A stretch of 64,000 nt of DNA, from positions 75,802,267 through 75,866,266 of the forward strand of contig NC_063161.1 of the NCBI RefSeq assembly GCF_023159225.1, given 5' to 3'. Source of the DNA: Perognathus longimembris pacificus (Eukaryota; Chordata; Mammalia; Rodentia; Heteromyidae). The position numbers and the translations under genes were made by a program. A model generated the notes under the pieces. That model was not told the origin of the DNA, searched no databases, and saw only the letters and a program-made list of their open reading frames with translations. Shown piece by piece: positions 1 through 10,654 of the stretch (positions are counted from its first letter, which is position 1; the number at the start of each line of letters is the position of its first letter).

Positions 1-300
1 AGTCCTTCATTTACATGAAGGTCTTCCATAATTGGTGCAAACACCTTTGCCACACATCCCTGTGGACTATATATAAAAAGGCTGTTCAACTCACTTTTGG
101 AGTCAATAGGTAGCACCTTCCTATACTACCTGTATCCTTAGGTGCAAAAAGTGAGGAGCCAGCTGAGCCAGTAACACCAAGAGGAGGCAGCACTGACTGT
201 GGACAAGGAAGCAAAGCAGTACCTGCCATGGTCACAGCAGTGGTGAGAAGATGATCAAACTAAATCTCCAGCTTCCTTCCCAGGGAGCAGGTTGATGTCA
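1..300. other. Unassigned sequence with a TATA-like motif
   Basis: Unique-looking sequence with ATATATAAAAAGG at about 68-80. It could be an old LTR promoter fragment or ordinary intergenic DNA. No coding exon of the expected upstream neighbour is recognisable in the first 2 kb. Confidence 0.25.
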
Positions 301-678
301 CATGACTCAACACCTCAATCCAAATCACTTGGACAGCATGGTGGGGTGGGCCTCATATCTGGAAGCTGTTTGGAGACTTTACCAAGAGTTACCTTTCTTC
401 CTTCCACAAGAAAGAAAAGAGGAAGGTACCTGTGCCACAGGAAGGGAAGGACATTTGTCTTTGCCCTGGATTCTTGCAATAGGCCTTCTAAAACCTTGGG
501 ATGTCCACAGTAAATCGGTGAATCTTTGTTGTGCACTTATGCTAATGAGCTAATGAGTTGCCAGACATTTGCTAGGCACTCATCACCTGAGCTATGCAAT
601 CTCACACAGGATTGTTTATACAAGGTAGAAGGAGAGGACAAGTGTGCATATTAATAGGTATATCTTAAGCTATATCTT

Positions 679-826
679 TTTTTTTTTTTTGCTCAAGGCT
701 AGCACTGCCAACTTGAGCCACAGCACTACTTCTGGCCTTTTCTATATATGTGGTGCTGAGGAATCGAACCCAGGGCTTCATGTATAGGAGACAAGCACTC
801 TTGCCACTAGGCCATATTCCTAGACC
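679..826 (-). mobile_element. IDL-Geo SINE, shortened right monomer
   Basis: A minus-strand ID-like head with most of the right monomer missing after the poly(T). It is flanked by CTTAAGCTRTATCTT duplications at about 664-678 and 826-841. Confidence 0.85.
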
Positions 827-970
827 CTTAAGCTGTATCTTAAACTGTGAACCTGCCATCCTGGCAACATAGGAGGCTGAGATTAGGAGGATTGTGGTTC
901 TAGGCCAGCCAAGGCAAAAAAACAACAACAATCCAACACCCAACTTTGTGAGATTTTATCTTAATGGAAG

Positions 971-1050
971 AAGCTGGGCATGGTGGTGGTATGTGCTTAT
1001 TAGAAGGAAGAAGCTGGGCATGGTGGTGGTGTGTGCTTGTTAGATGTGAT
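971..1050 (+). repeat. 40-nt tandem duplication in a B1-like head
   Basis: The AAGCTGGGCATGGTGGTGGT unit occurs at 971 and again at 1011, with the same following TGTGCTTRTTAGA. An ID-like tail with an A-rich end follows to about 1215. Confidence 0.8.
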
Positions 1051-1235
1051 TAGACATAAAATAAGTGGATTGTGATCCAGGCACAAAGTGAAAAATCTGA
1101 AAACCTGCAAAAAAAAAGGGATAGAGGCATGACTGTGCAGTAGAGTGCCTACCTAGCAAACTCAAGGCTCTGAGTTCAATCCCAGTTCCCAGTACAAAAA
1201 AAAAAAGAAAGAAAGAAAAGGGGTGGGGTGGGGGG

Positions 1236-1450
1236 AGTGCTTGAATTTATGGCCTGAGCACTGTTCCTGAGCTCTTTTGCTCAAGGCTGGCACTCTGCCA
1301 CTTGAGCCACAGCTCCACTTCTGGCTTTTTGTGGTTAATTGGAGATAAGAGTCTCTTGGACTTTCTTGCCCACAATGGCTTCAAACTGTGATTCTCAGAT
1401 CTTAGATTCCTGATAGCAGGGATTACAGGGTTGAACCACAGGTGCCCCAC
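1236..1450 (-). mobile_element. B1-headed composite SINE
   Basis: The minus strand reads a 7SL/B1-like head followed by the shared right half with GTGGCTCAAGTGG-like and GAGCAAAAGAGCTCAGGAACA-like segments. Confidence 0.8.
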
Positions 1451-1538
1451 CAAATGAGGAAGATGGTCAGGTTAGTCTTTAGCAGGAGACTCCTACCCAG
1501 GCAAGAAACATCCAGAAAAAGAAAGAAGCCACGAGAGG

Positions 1539-1801
1539 TGTAAGGTTTATTAAAGTAGGTAGCCAATAAAGGAGATCACCATGAGGTAATCGGGCAGGAG
1601 AGAAAAATTTATTCCGAAACTGTCCGACACTCCACCAGGCCAAGCCTTATCTAGGGCAGGCGGGGAAGGGGGAAGTATGGCCTGGTAAGGGGAGGTGTCC
1701 CGCCTCCAGGTATGCCGGTTACCTAGGTAACACAGGTACTGGGCGGAGACTTTAGACAGGCTGGCCAACCGCTAGGAGCCCTCCCGGGGGCGGGCCTTAC
1801 A
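1539..1801 (-). mobile_element. Solo LTR of an endogenous retrovirus
   Basis: A 263-bp element with TG...CA ends, a perfect 7-bp terminal inverted repeat (TGTAAGG/CCTTACA) and a 5-bp target duplication AGAGG (1534-1538 and 1802-1806). On the minus strand a GC-rich U3 with GC-box-like sequence is followed by an AATAAA (about 1612-1600) and a T/C-rich R-U5. There is no internal retroviral sequence. The 5-bp duplication fits ERV1 or ERVL-type elements; the family is not identified. Confidence 0.85.
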
Positions 1802-2039
1802 AGAGGCCAAGGCCCAGAGCAGGGGTGGGGGTGGGGGTGGGGGTGGAACTACTGGAAGAGCAGAGCTCAGGGTGGGCCTGACCGCCTTGCCTGTGGGTGA
1901 AGGCAAGGGAGGCACAGAGAAGGACCCGCCCACCCTGCCCGTTCAGGAAGGTGGCTGGGATGGCCAGTTGGGTCTATTTGGGTCACAGCAGCTGACATGG
2001 CTGGCACAAATTCCCCACCTGCCTGGCCCGGCCTTGCGC

Positions 2040-3060
2040 GCTCAGAGGACCAGGAGGAGGGGTCCGAAGTCAGCACCCCTGGGGTCTTCTGGTTTCATCT
2101 AATTGCTAATTAGCCACAATTTGCACCCCTGCCAGGGTCGCCCTGAGGCCAAGTCGGCCTTTCTTGGAGGTGGTGGCGGTAGGCGCCCTGCCAGGAGCCG
2201 GGTCCCCAGCTGCGCCCCAGCTGCGCCCCAGCCGCGAGTAGAGGCGCGCGCACCGGGGATGCGCCCCGGGACGCCGGCGGGGGGGGGTCACCCGGTCCCT
2301 GGCCACCCGGTGAGTGCCTGGGTCCGGAAGGGTTAAGCCCACCGAGCTGGCGGCGGCCTAGAGAGGTGGCGGTGGCGGCGGCGGCCGCAGAGGCGGCGGG
2401 GGGCGGCGGGCGGCGGCGGGGGGCCCGGGCGCGGGGGGCGCGGCGGGCGGCGGGGGCGGGGGACAGGATGCGGATGCCGGGGGGACTTCCTGTGCCGGCC
2501 CCCGCGCCCCCGCCCCGGCCCGGCCGCTGCCCGCAAAGACGCGCGCACGGGTGGGCGGGCGAGCGAACGGGGACCCGGCCGGGCGGCGGCGCCCGCCCCC
2601 CGCCCTGGCCGCTGAGGTGCCGCCCGGGCCGCCCCGGGGCTCCGGGCACCTGTGGCCTGCTGTCATCCACGAGCCGCGTCTCCCGGGCCACCCCACGGGA
2701 CCGATCGAGGGCTCCGGCCGAGGCCCTGCTGCGCGTCGCCACGGTCCTCCCCGGCCAGCCTTGAGCCCCGCGCCCGATCCCGGGCTTTGCCTCCCGGCCC
2801 GGTTCCCCAACGGAGGGTCTCCGCCAACTTCGTCCCGGGACTCCCCTCCGCCCCTTCTGTGCCCCCGGGCGACCTGGGCAGCGCTGACAGCTCCGTCCCT
2901 CTTCGGATCTGTCTGGATGGAGGCGCCTCCGGGAGGAGCAGGCTGAAAACCGTGGCCTCCACCTCGCAGCCTCCGCGGACCACACCTCCCCTGCTTGGAA
3001 AAATGCCGCACCAGGTGAGGCCCGGGGGACCTGCGCTGAGCGCGGGGACGCCTCCTTCCC
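2040..3060 (+). promoter_or_regulatory. ZNF853: CpG-rich promoter and 5' UTR exon of ZNF853
   Basis: About 1 kb of very GC- and CpG-dense sequence precedes ZNF853, with GC boxes and a low-complexity (GGC)n core near 2345-2465. A good donor, ACCAG|GTGAGG, at 3014/3015 would splice a non-coding first exon to the acceptor at 3750. Another donor, CCCG|GTGAGT, at 2309 could serve an alternative first exon. The transcription start cannot be placed from sequence alone. Confidence 0.7.
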
Positions 3061-3780
3061 GAGGGCCAGCGGGAGCCAGTCAGCCTGGGTACCCCAGTGC
3101 GAAGGCCTGGACCCGGAGCTACCTCTGCAGGGTGGACTCTGGGGAGCACAGGCCTGCAGGTGGCACCTGCCTTGGGGTACAGTGCTCTGGACTGCTTGCT
3201 TTTCAGGGAGCTGGGTTGGCCTGCTGGTGGCCTTAGAAAGGCTAGGCAAGCCTCTACAACAGTCTGGGAGGCAGGAGGCCCTGGATACTGGCAGAACTGG
3301 CTTTGGAAGGGCACAGGGGAATGTGACACAGATGGCCTCTCTTTTAGAACCCCAAATGTTCCCTGACTCCAGCTCCTTGCCCTGTGAGTGGCTGGATTTC
3401 AATAAGAAGCAGCCAGGTGGTGGAGCCTTGTGAATACTGTTTGTTTTGTACCCGTAACTGGTCTAGAACTCAGGGCCTCACCTCTCTCTCTGGCCTTTTT
3501 CACTCAAGGCTGGTACTCTACCACTTGAGTCATGCCTCTAGTCCAACGTTTTGCTGATCAATTGGGGATGAAGTCTCACAGGCTTTTCTGCCTGGGCTAG
3601 CTTCAAACCTCAACCATCAAAGTCTCCATCTCTTGAGAAACTAGGAATATAGGCATGAGCTACCAGCACCTGGATCCCACTGCTGTTCTAAGAGCAGTCT
3701 GCCCTGGAGACACCACCTCCCCCCTGAACAGCTTCCTTCTTTCCTCGCAGCACAGCCAGCTACCCTCGATCCTGGAGTGA
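3003..3780 (+). other. Upstream ORF of ZNF853, split by intron 1
   Basis: If the 3014 donor is joined to the 3751 acceptor, ATG at 3003-3005 opens a 13-codon ORF (MPHQ then HSQLPSILE) ending at TGA 3778-3780, eight bases before the main ATG at 3789. The uORF start has A at -3 but C at +4, so leaky scanning or reinitiation is plausible. Confidence 0.5.
3440..3675 (-). mobile_element. B1-headed composite SINE, diverged
   Basis: Lies in ZNF853 intron 1. Both the right half (CACTCAAGGCTGGTACTCTA on plus) and the B1 head are recognisable. Confidence 0.75.
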
Positions 3781-3788
3781 CTTCTAGG

Positions 3789-3873
3789 ATGGAGCTGGTG
3801 CCAGCCACAGAGACCATGGTGTTGGAATTGCGAAGGCTTGAGGATGGAGGCCCAGGGACTGGCCCCCAGTCAG
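3789..3873 (+). CDS. ZNF853: ZNF853 first coding exon
   Basis: The exon itself runs 3751-3873. Its acceptor is TTCCTCGCAG ending at 3750 and its donor is CAG|GTGAGG at 3873/3874. Coding starts at 3789 and ends with one base of codon 29 (phase 1). Confidence 0.88.
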
Positions 3874-5770
3874 GTGAGGGCTGGGGTTGGGGGTCACAGC
3901 CCTGGGGTGGAGCCTTGACAGAGCCTTAGTATTACTGTGGCAGAGAGAGCCTCCCGGGGCATCTACTCACACCTGCCCACTTGAGTTGCTTTGAGTCAAT
4001 GCCTACAGCTTTGTCCTCTGGTTTTGTCAGGCTAAGTTCTTGCACTTGCTGCTGGTGTGGTGTGAGGGGCTTCCTGACCCCACCCCCACACACACCTGGC
4101 ACCTGTGATGGGTTGAAGCTGAGGCCCAGTTGCTCCAGTAGATAGGTGGCCTCCACCACTCTTCTCTCACCTGCCTCTGGCTCTGATCCCAGTTCCTAGA
4201 TGGAGATGGACAGAAGGGCTCTGCCTTGCCCCATGACATTTTTCCCTGTGGCTTCTACCCTTTTCCATACCTCCTTGACCTCTTCCCCCATCTGTTTTCT
4301 TCTGTCTGGGGCCCAGAGATGCCTACCCTTCCAGGCTGTTCCTCCTTGGAGATTCACTATAGGGTGGCCAGCTCATGACAGCCAGTTTCCCATTCTGTGT
4401 TCAGTGAGGGCCTGTGGCAGCACAGTGGCTCTGAGTTTATTAAAGAGCTGGAGGTGGGTCCCTGGTGGCTCACACCTATAATTCTAGCTACTCAGGAGGC
4501 TGAGATCTGAGGATCATGGTTCAAAGCCAGCCTGGACAGGAAAGTCCGTGAGAGTTTTATCTCTGATTAAGCACCAAGAGCCAGAAGTAGAAGTATGACT
4601 CAAGTGGTAGAGAACAAGCCTAAGCAAAAAAGCCAAGCAAGAGGACAAGGCCCTGAGTTCAAACTCCAGTATCAGAACTTAAAAAACAAAAATGGAATTG
4701 GAGAAGTTCAGGGGTCAGACTGGATGGAACCTATAGATTAAATAAAGATTCTTCTTCCTATTTGTAAACTTCATAGAAATCTCCTCTCTCTCTCTCTCTC
4801 TCCCCCACTCCTCTCCCCTCTCTCCCTCTCTCCCTCTCTCTCTCTCTCCCCCCCCTCCCCTCTCTCCCTCTCTTCCTCTCCACCCGCACCTCAGGGCCTG
4901 AGCACTGTCCCTGGACTCTTTTTGCTCAAGGCTAGCACTCTACCACTTGAGCCACAGCGCCACTTCCAGCTTTTTTGTTTTGTTTTGTTTATGTGGTGCT
5001 GAGGAATTGAACCCAGGGCTTCATGCATGCTAGGCAAGCACTCTACCACTAAGCTGCATTCCCAGTCCAACAGAAATTTCTCAAGGGTATACAGACAACA
5101 TTTAACTGCATGTTTACTAAAATTCCCTTCTTGAAAATGCTGGTATTGCTGCCCCGGAAAGTCAGAGTGGAGAGGGGGCACTGGTGGCTCACACTTATAA
5201 TCCTAGCTACTCAGGAGGCTGAGATCTGGGGATTGTGGTTCTCAGGCTGGGCAAGAAAGTCCTTGAGACTCTTATCTCCACCTAACCACCTAAAAGCCAG
5301 AAGTGTAGCGGTGGCTCAAAGTGGTCAAGCACTATCCTTGAACAAAATAACTCAGTGATAGCACTCGGATCCTGAGTTCAACACCCAGTACTGGTGGAGG
5401 GAGGGAAAGGAAGGAAGAAGGGAGGGAGAGAGGGAAGAAGGAAGGAAAGAAGGAAGGATGGAAGGATCAAGGAAGTAAAATCCAGAGTAGCCCATGTGGC
5501 AAATAGACATGAATAGATTCATAGGGGTATGATCTATCTGGAGGAGGCAGGAGTAGAGGATGTCTAAGAGCCAATGGACTGTTAATGTGGGCAGGTTTTT
5601 AGGTCTCCATCCACTATCCCAATGCGTAAAATGTTTCATGAAAAGTGAATTCACTGATTATGTAATCACTGATTATATATGGGTCCCAAATGAGGTAGAG
5701 TGCTTGCTTAGCATGCATGAGGCCCTGGGCTCAATTCCTCAGTACCACATCAACAAAAAAACAATAATAA

Positions 5771-5814
<44 letters not shown>

Positions 5815-8800
5815 ATGAGCTTAGGAGGCTGAGGTCTGAGGGTCCTGGTATGCAGCCAGCCTGGGCAGAAAAATCTGAAAGACTCTTACTTCCAAATAAC
5901 CAGCCAAAGCTGGAAATAGAAGCATAGCTGAAACGGTATGACACCAGCCTAGAGTAAAAACGCTGAATTCAAGTCCCAGTACCTGCACAAAAAAGAACAG
6001 GATTTTTTTATAATACAATATTAATACTCAGAATGAGAAACTGAATGTAGATTTTGTGTGGAAGGGAAAATGTTGCAGGAAGGTGTCTGCTGTGTTTCCA
6101 GGCACAACACTGGGTGCTATATTTATTCTAATTCTCATAATATCTCTGGGAAGGATATAGGAAGGACCTTTTGCAAAAGAGGTAGCCAGGGTTGTCAGGG
6201 GTGAAGCAATTGTCTGTGTTGACTTGAGGCCTGAAGTTAGCCCTTTACGTTCCTGAACATCACTCTATTGAGTTTTTTAATGAAAACAATTAGTATATTT
6301 CCAAACTCAAGAGCATTTACAAGCATCTGCCAGGTTCTGGAGACTATGCAGGGCCCCAAGCCTGTGGACCTGCCCTGAGGATGCCCGTCCCATCTGAAAC
6401 CTGGCAGCCTCTCTGACACTTTGGTGATTGCTAGGCACTGTTTTGTGTGACAACCATTTCAGACAGCCACACAGAGATGCTTTATTATTAACCAGGCGTG
6501 GTGGTAAACTCATAATCCCGCTACTTGAGAGTCAGAGGTAGGAGGATCACAGTCCAATGCCTGCTGGGCAAAAGCATGAAACCCTATCTGAAAAACAAAG
6601 CCAAAAGGGCCAGAGACATGGTTCAAGTGGTACAACACTTGCCCAACAAGAACAAGGCTTTGAAATCAATATCAAACACTGCACAAATAACAATAACAAC
6701 AAAGAAAAAAACCAAAATGTTGTACTTGTGCTAGTACTGGTGTTTGAAATCAGGACCTTGTGCTTTTGCTTGGCTTTTTCACTCACAATTGGTACTCTAC
6801 CCCTCAAGTCATGCCTCAATCAAGTTCCAGCTTTTTTCTGGTTAACTGGATAAGGGTCTTGCAGGTTTACATGGCTGGCTCATCCCAAGTAGCTAAGATT
6901 GTAGGTGGGAGCCACCAGCACCCCCCAAAGGCATTACCATGTATAGAGAAGGTGGTTTTCATTTATTTAAGGTGTGACCATAGATAGGTCACTTTAGCAT
7001 GGGGTTGATGGCTTGACAGTTGGGACAGCCAGTTCACTGACTTCCACTGGAAGAGTGTGGGCAGCCCTTGGCACCTGCAGTGGTATGGGTGCCAAGATCT
7101 AACCGCAGAGCTGTGTAAAGAGAGGGACAGAGGGTATAGGGAGCTGGGATCCCTAGGAATGAAGTGACCATAGTGTAGGTCCTTCCCTTGGCACTTCAGA
7201 TTCTACCAGGTTGCCATTGTCACATGGCCTCATGCTTTTGGATCACTCCTTATTTTAACCTTGAACAGCAGGACATGGACAGGAGAGGAGTCGGGTCCTG
7301 GGAGCCACCTATAGCTCCTTCTCTCTGGCTTCCTGCCATCCCACTACAGGTGACAGTGGTGGCAGTGGTGGAAGTGACAGTCAGGAAGAGGCTCAGGAGG
7401 GGAGCAGCAGCCCACAACCACCAGCAGTCTCTGCCTCATTCCAGATCAGTACCATCACTGAGGAAGCCCAGCTGGGGCATCAGGATTTGCAACAGTCAAA
7501 GCAGCATCCAGAACTGCAACAGCCGCAGCATGAAGAGCCCCAAGAGCAGCAATCACAGAACCAACCAGAACTGCCACAAGAGGAGCAGGGGCACGATGGG
7601 CAGAAGCAGCTGTCTCTGCCACAGCAAGAACTGCAGGAAAGCCACCAATCCACACAACACCATGAACTGGAGACCCAGCTGCAGGTAATGCAAGAGCAGA
7701 GCCAGGAGCAAGTGCCAGAGCCACAGCTGTTGCAGCAGCAGCAGGAGCAAGTACAAATTCAACAGCTGCAGCAGCAAGAACAAGACCAACAACTGCCACA
7801 GGAACAGCCTCAGAAGCAAGAGCAACATCAGGGGCAGCAGCAACAGGAGCAATCAGAGCAGCAACAGGCACAAGATCACCAGTTGCCGCAGCAGCCAGAA
7901 CAGAGTCAACAATTGCAACAGGAACAATTTCAGCAGCAAGAGCACCAGCTGTCACAGCCAGAGCAGCAGCAGCTACAGCAGCAGCAAGTGCAAGAACAAG
8001 TACCAGAGCAACAGCTGTTGTTACAGCAGCAAGTGCAGGAGCAGCTGCAGCAGGAACAGCTCCAACAGCAGCAAAGGCAGCAGCAGCAGCTGTCACTGCA
8101 GCAGCAAGAACAATTACAACAGCAGCAAGTGCAAGCGCAACAGCTGTTGCAGGAGCAGCTACAGCAGCAGCAGTTGCAGCAGCAGCTGTTGCTGCAGCCA
8201 CAAGGGCAAGACCTCTTACAGCAGCAACTGCTCCATCAACAGCAACTGCTCCAGCAGCAGGAGCAGCTGCAGCAGCAACAGTTCCAGCAGCAACAGGAAC
8301 AGCTTCAGCAGCAGCAGCTGCTGTTGCTGCAACAGCAGGAGCAGTTACAGCAGCAGCTACTGCAGCACCAGCAGCAGGCACAGCTGCAGCAGCAGTTCCT
8401 GCAGCAACAGCAGGCACACATACAGCAGCAGCTGTTGCTGCAGCAACAGCAGCAGGCACATATGCAGCAGCCGCCGCCGCCACCCCAGCCTCCACTGGAC
8501 CCAGAGGAGGAGGAGGAGGTGGAACTGGAGCTCATGCCGGTGGACATGGGGTCCGAGCAGGAGCTGGAACAGCAGCAGCAGGAGCTGGAACGGCAGCAGG
8601 AGCTGGAGCGCCAGCAGGAGCAGCGGCAGCTGCAGCTGAAACTGCAGGAGCAGCTGCGGCAGCTGGAGAAGCATCTGGAGCAGCAGCAGCGGCTGGAGCA
8701 GGAGCAGCTGGAGCGGCAGGAGGTGCAGCTGGAGCTGACCCCGGTGGACTTGGGCGCGCCGCCGCCTCATGAGGTGCAGCTGGAGCTGACCCCGGTGCAA

Positions 8801-9532
8801 CCGGAGCTGCAGCTGGAGCTGGTGCCGGCGGCGGGCGGCGGCGGCGGCGGGGCGGGCGTCCCGGGAGCCCCCGCCGCCGTGGTGGTGGCCCCTCCGGGCT
8901 ACGTGGTGCTGCAGGAGCTCATGGTGCTGCCCGCCGCCGCCGTGAGCGCGCCGGCCGTCGTGGCCATCCCGGGCCCGGCGGGCAGCGCGGCGCTGGCCCC
9001 GGCCCGGCAGCGGCGGCGGCGGCGCGCGCGGGACCGGCCGACCATCTGCGGCGAGTGCGGCAAGGGCTTCAGCCGCAGCACGGACCTGGTGCGGCACCAG
9101 GCCACGCACACGGGCGAGCGGCCGCACCGCTGCGGCGAGTGCGGCAAGGGCTTCTCGCAGCACTCGAACCTGGTGACGCACCAGCGCATCCACACCGGCG
9201 AGAAGCCCTACATCTGCTCCTACTGCGGCAAGCGCTTCAGCGAGAGCTCGGCGCTGGTGCAGCACCAGCGCACGCACACCGGCGAGCGGCCCTACGCCTG
9301 CGCCGACTGCGGCAAGCGCTTCAGCGTCTCCTCCAACCTGCTGCGCCACCGCCGCACGCACTCGGGCGAGCGGCCCTACGCCTGCGAGGACTGCGGCGAG
9401 CGCTTCCGCCACAAGGCGCAGATCCGCCGCCACGAGCGCCAGCTGCACGGCGCCGGCCGCCCGCGGGGGCTGGGTCTGCTGCGCGCCCCGCCGGCCCCGG
9501 GGCCCGCGCCCGCCGACAGGGCCCCGCCGTGA
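3789..9532 (+). CDS. ZNF853: ZNF853: glutamine-rich C2H2 zinc-finger protein (2 coding exons)
   Basis: Coding exons 3789-3873 and 7350-9532 join in phase (28 codons plus one base, then two bases) to give about 755 residues. The ATG at 3789 has A at -3 and G at +4. Visible layout: a short N-terminus beginning [10 protein letters not shown]; a Gly/Ser-rich joint; a Gln-rich block at about residues 76-402; a Pro run and Glu run near 404-420; repeated LELxPVD motifs at about 420-520; a Gly/Ala/Val-rich linker; a basic [11 protein letters not shown] stretch; then five C2H2 fingers at about 593-728 with TGE(R/K)P linkers. There is no KRAB or SCAN domain. The Q-rich plus C-terminal finger layout and the position beside ZNF316 and ZNF12 identify ZNF853. 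The human protein is, to my knowledge, about 659 residues, so the Q-rich part looks longer here. Presumably a nuclear DNA-binding protein; targets are unknown. Confidence 0.93.
4452..4680 (+). mobile_element. B1-headed composite SINE
   Basis: The head GGTGGCTCACACCTATAATT leads to the right half with GACTCAAGTGGTAGAG and GAGTTCAAACTCC. It lies in the ZNF853 intron. Confidence 0.85.
4783..4884 (+). repeat. (TC)n/(CCCTCT)n low-complexity tract
   Basis: About 100 bases of almost pure pyrimidine on the plus strand. It directly precedes the poly(A) side of the next minus-strand SINE. Confidence 0.95.
4889..5070 (-). mobile_element. IDL-Geo SINE
   Basis: A minus-strand dimer. The two halves are separated by a TTTTGTTTTGTTTTG linker on plus. 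The ID half keeps the tRNA-like B box (AGGAATTGAACCCAGGG on plus). Confidence 0.85.
5176..5396 (+). mobile_element. B1-headed composite SINE
   Basis: The head GGTGGCTCACACTTATAATC and the right half with GGTGGCTCAAAGTGGTCAAG are readable on plus. Confidence 0.82.
5397..5466 (+). repeat. (GGAA)n tract
   Basis: A purine-only stretch of imperfect GGAA/GAAG units that forms the tail of the preceding SINE. Confidence 0.9.
5685..5995 (+). mobile_element. ID-like monomer, (AC)n tract and B1-headed SINE
   Basis: An ID half (GGTAGAGTGCTTGCTTAGCATG) is followed by its A-rich tail and a (AC)20 microsatellite at 5773-5812. A B1-headed SINE lacking part of its head follows. Confidence 0.75.
6488..6932. 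mobile_element. Two opposing B1-headed SINEs
   Basis: A plus copy (about 6488-6715) starting CCAGGCGTGGTGGTAAACTC is followed by a minus copy (about 6722-6932). Both are diverged and lie within the ZNF853 intron. Confidence 0.7.
7350..9532 (+). CDS. ZNF853: ZNF853 last coding exon (Q-rich region and five zinc fingers)
   Basis: The acceptor CCACTACAG ends at 7349. The frame continues from codon 29 (Gly) through [10 protein letters not shown], the Q-rich block and the fingers to TGA at 9530-9532. The first finger Cys is near 9047 and the last His near 9446. The 3' half is very GC-rich while the Q-rich half is built of CAG/CAA codons. Confidence 0.95.
7487..8480 (+). repeat. ZNF853: CAG/CAA-rich coding repeat of ZNF853
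   Basis: About 1 kb of imperfect CAG, CAA, GAG and CTG triplets encodes the glutamine-rich block. Interrupting Leu and Glu codons mean that long pure CAG runs are absent. Confidence 0.95.
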
Positions 9533-9700
9533 CGCGGGGAGCCCGGCCTGGAGGGGGGACGGCGACCTTGACACGCCCAGGCTGTGGCCTTGACCCCGAC
9601 TCCAGGGCTTGATCCCTGTCTCTCTGGACATCCTTGAATATCCACGGGAAAGAAAAACTCCTGTCCTCCCCCAGACGTCCCGGATGTCTCGGGTTCATAG

Positions 9701-9703
<3 letters not shown>

Positions 9704-9748
<45 letters not shown>
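9704..9748 (+). repeat. (CA)n microsatellite in the ZNF853 3' UTR
   Basis: About 22 perfect CA units lie between the ZNF853 stop codon and its polyadenylation signal. Confidence 0.95.
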
Positions 9749-9751
<3 letters not shown>

Positions 9752-9773
9752 GTCCCCACCCCTCCACCCCCCA

Positions 9774-9779
9774 AATAAA
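9774..9779 (+). promoter_or_regulatory. ZNF853: ZNF853 polyadenylation signal
   Basis: AATAAA lies 242 bases after the stop codon, with T-rich sequence downstream near 9855-9890. This implies a short 3' UTR. Confidence 0.7.
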
Positions 9780-10142
9780 ATCTATCCCCAAGAGATCCGT
9801 CCCTGTGGCCAAAAACCGCGCGTGAGGAAACAGGCAGGGCAACAGGGCTGCCCAGTTTTGTCTTTTTCTTCTTCTTTTTCCTTTGAGAAAATTGGATTTA
9901 AAACCTGCCGTGTAAACGTTTGATGTAGACCAATCGCTAACCAGGGAGCAAAATACATACACCATGAGACACACTCGGAAAAAGATCGGATCAGAGTGGA
10001 AATTATTTCAAGAGAAAAATGGGGGATGGGGTGTGGGGGGGAACCCAAGTTGTACCCAGAACAGAGCAAGTCACTGATTCGTCCTGGGGCATTGATTGGC
10101 CTTGAAAAGTTCTTGCTGGGATGGAAGACCACCAGTGGAGAT

Positions 10143-10345
10143 CACAGGTGGCTTACACCTGTAATCCTGACTATTCAGGAGGCTGAGATGTGAGGATAGA
10201 AGTTGGAGGCCATCCTGGAGAGCAAAGTCTGTGAGATTTACCTTTGATTAGAGTGGAGGTGTGGTTCAAGAGGTAGAATGCTAACCTTGAATGAAAAAGC
10301 TAAGGAAGATCACAAGACCCTGAGTTCAAGCCCCAGTGAGTGCTA
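10143..10345 (+). mobile_element. B1-headed composite SINE
   Basis: The head GGTGGCTTACACCTGTAATC and a right half ending GAGTTCAAGCCCCAGTGAG are visible. Confidence 0.8.
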
Positions 10346-10654
10346 AGTCCTTTTTTCAAGGCCTGCTCAGAAGTCCGGTCTAAGACCCTTGGGGCCCTGG
10401 GCAGTGGAGTCCAGTGGTGAGATTCTGCACTTAAGCTTCTTGCCCAGTAGTAGACTAGACTCACATAGGGGTCTGGTGTGGAAGGAGTGAGAGTTCTGTG
10501 AACTTGAAGGACATCTGGGTCATGCATGGAGGTCACTGAGTCCCTAGACACCTGCAGGCATGGCCTATATTCCTTTGCAGCTGTGCTCCCAACCTTTCCC
10601 AAGACCTTGCAGAGGTCTTAAGGTCAAAGTCTTTCTGGAATGTTCTTGCCCTCT

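Noticed and set aside
2110..3402. 430-codon minus-strand open frame across the ZNF853 CpG region
   Set aside because: High GC content removes stop codons by chance. The composition is Pro/Arg/Gly/Ala with no recognisable domain.
4783..4884. Possible CRISPR-like or regulatory array of CCCTCT units
   Set aside because: Simple pyrimidine low complexity without spacers, in a mammalian genome.
7455..8495. 346-codon minus-strand open frame rich in Ala and Val
   Set aside because: It is the antisense shadow of the CAG/CAA-rich ZNF853 coding repeat, with no start context, splice signals or family motif.
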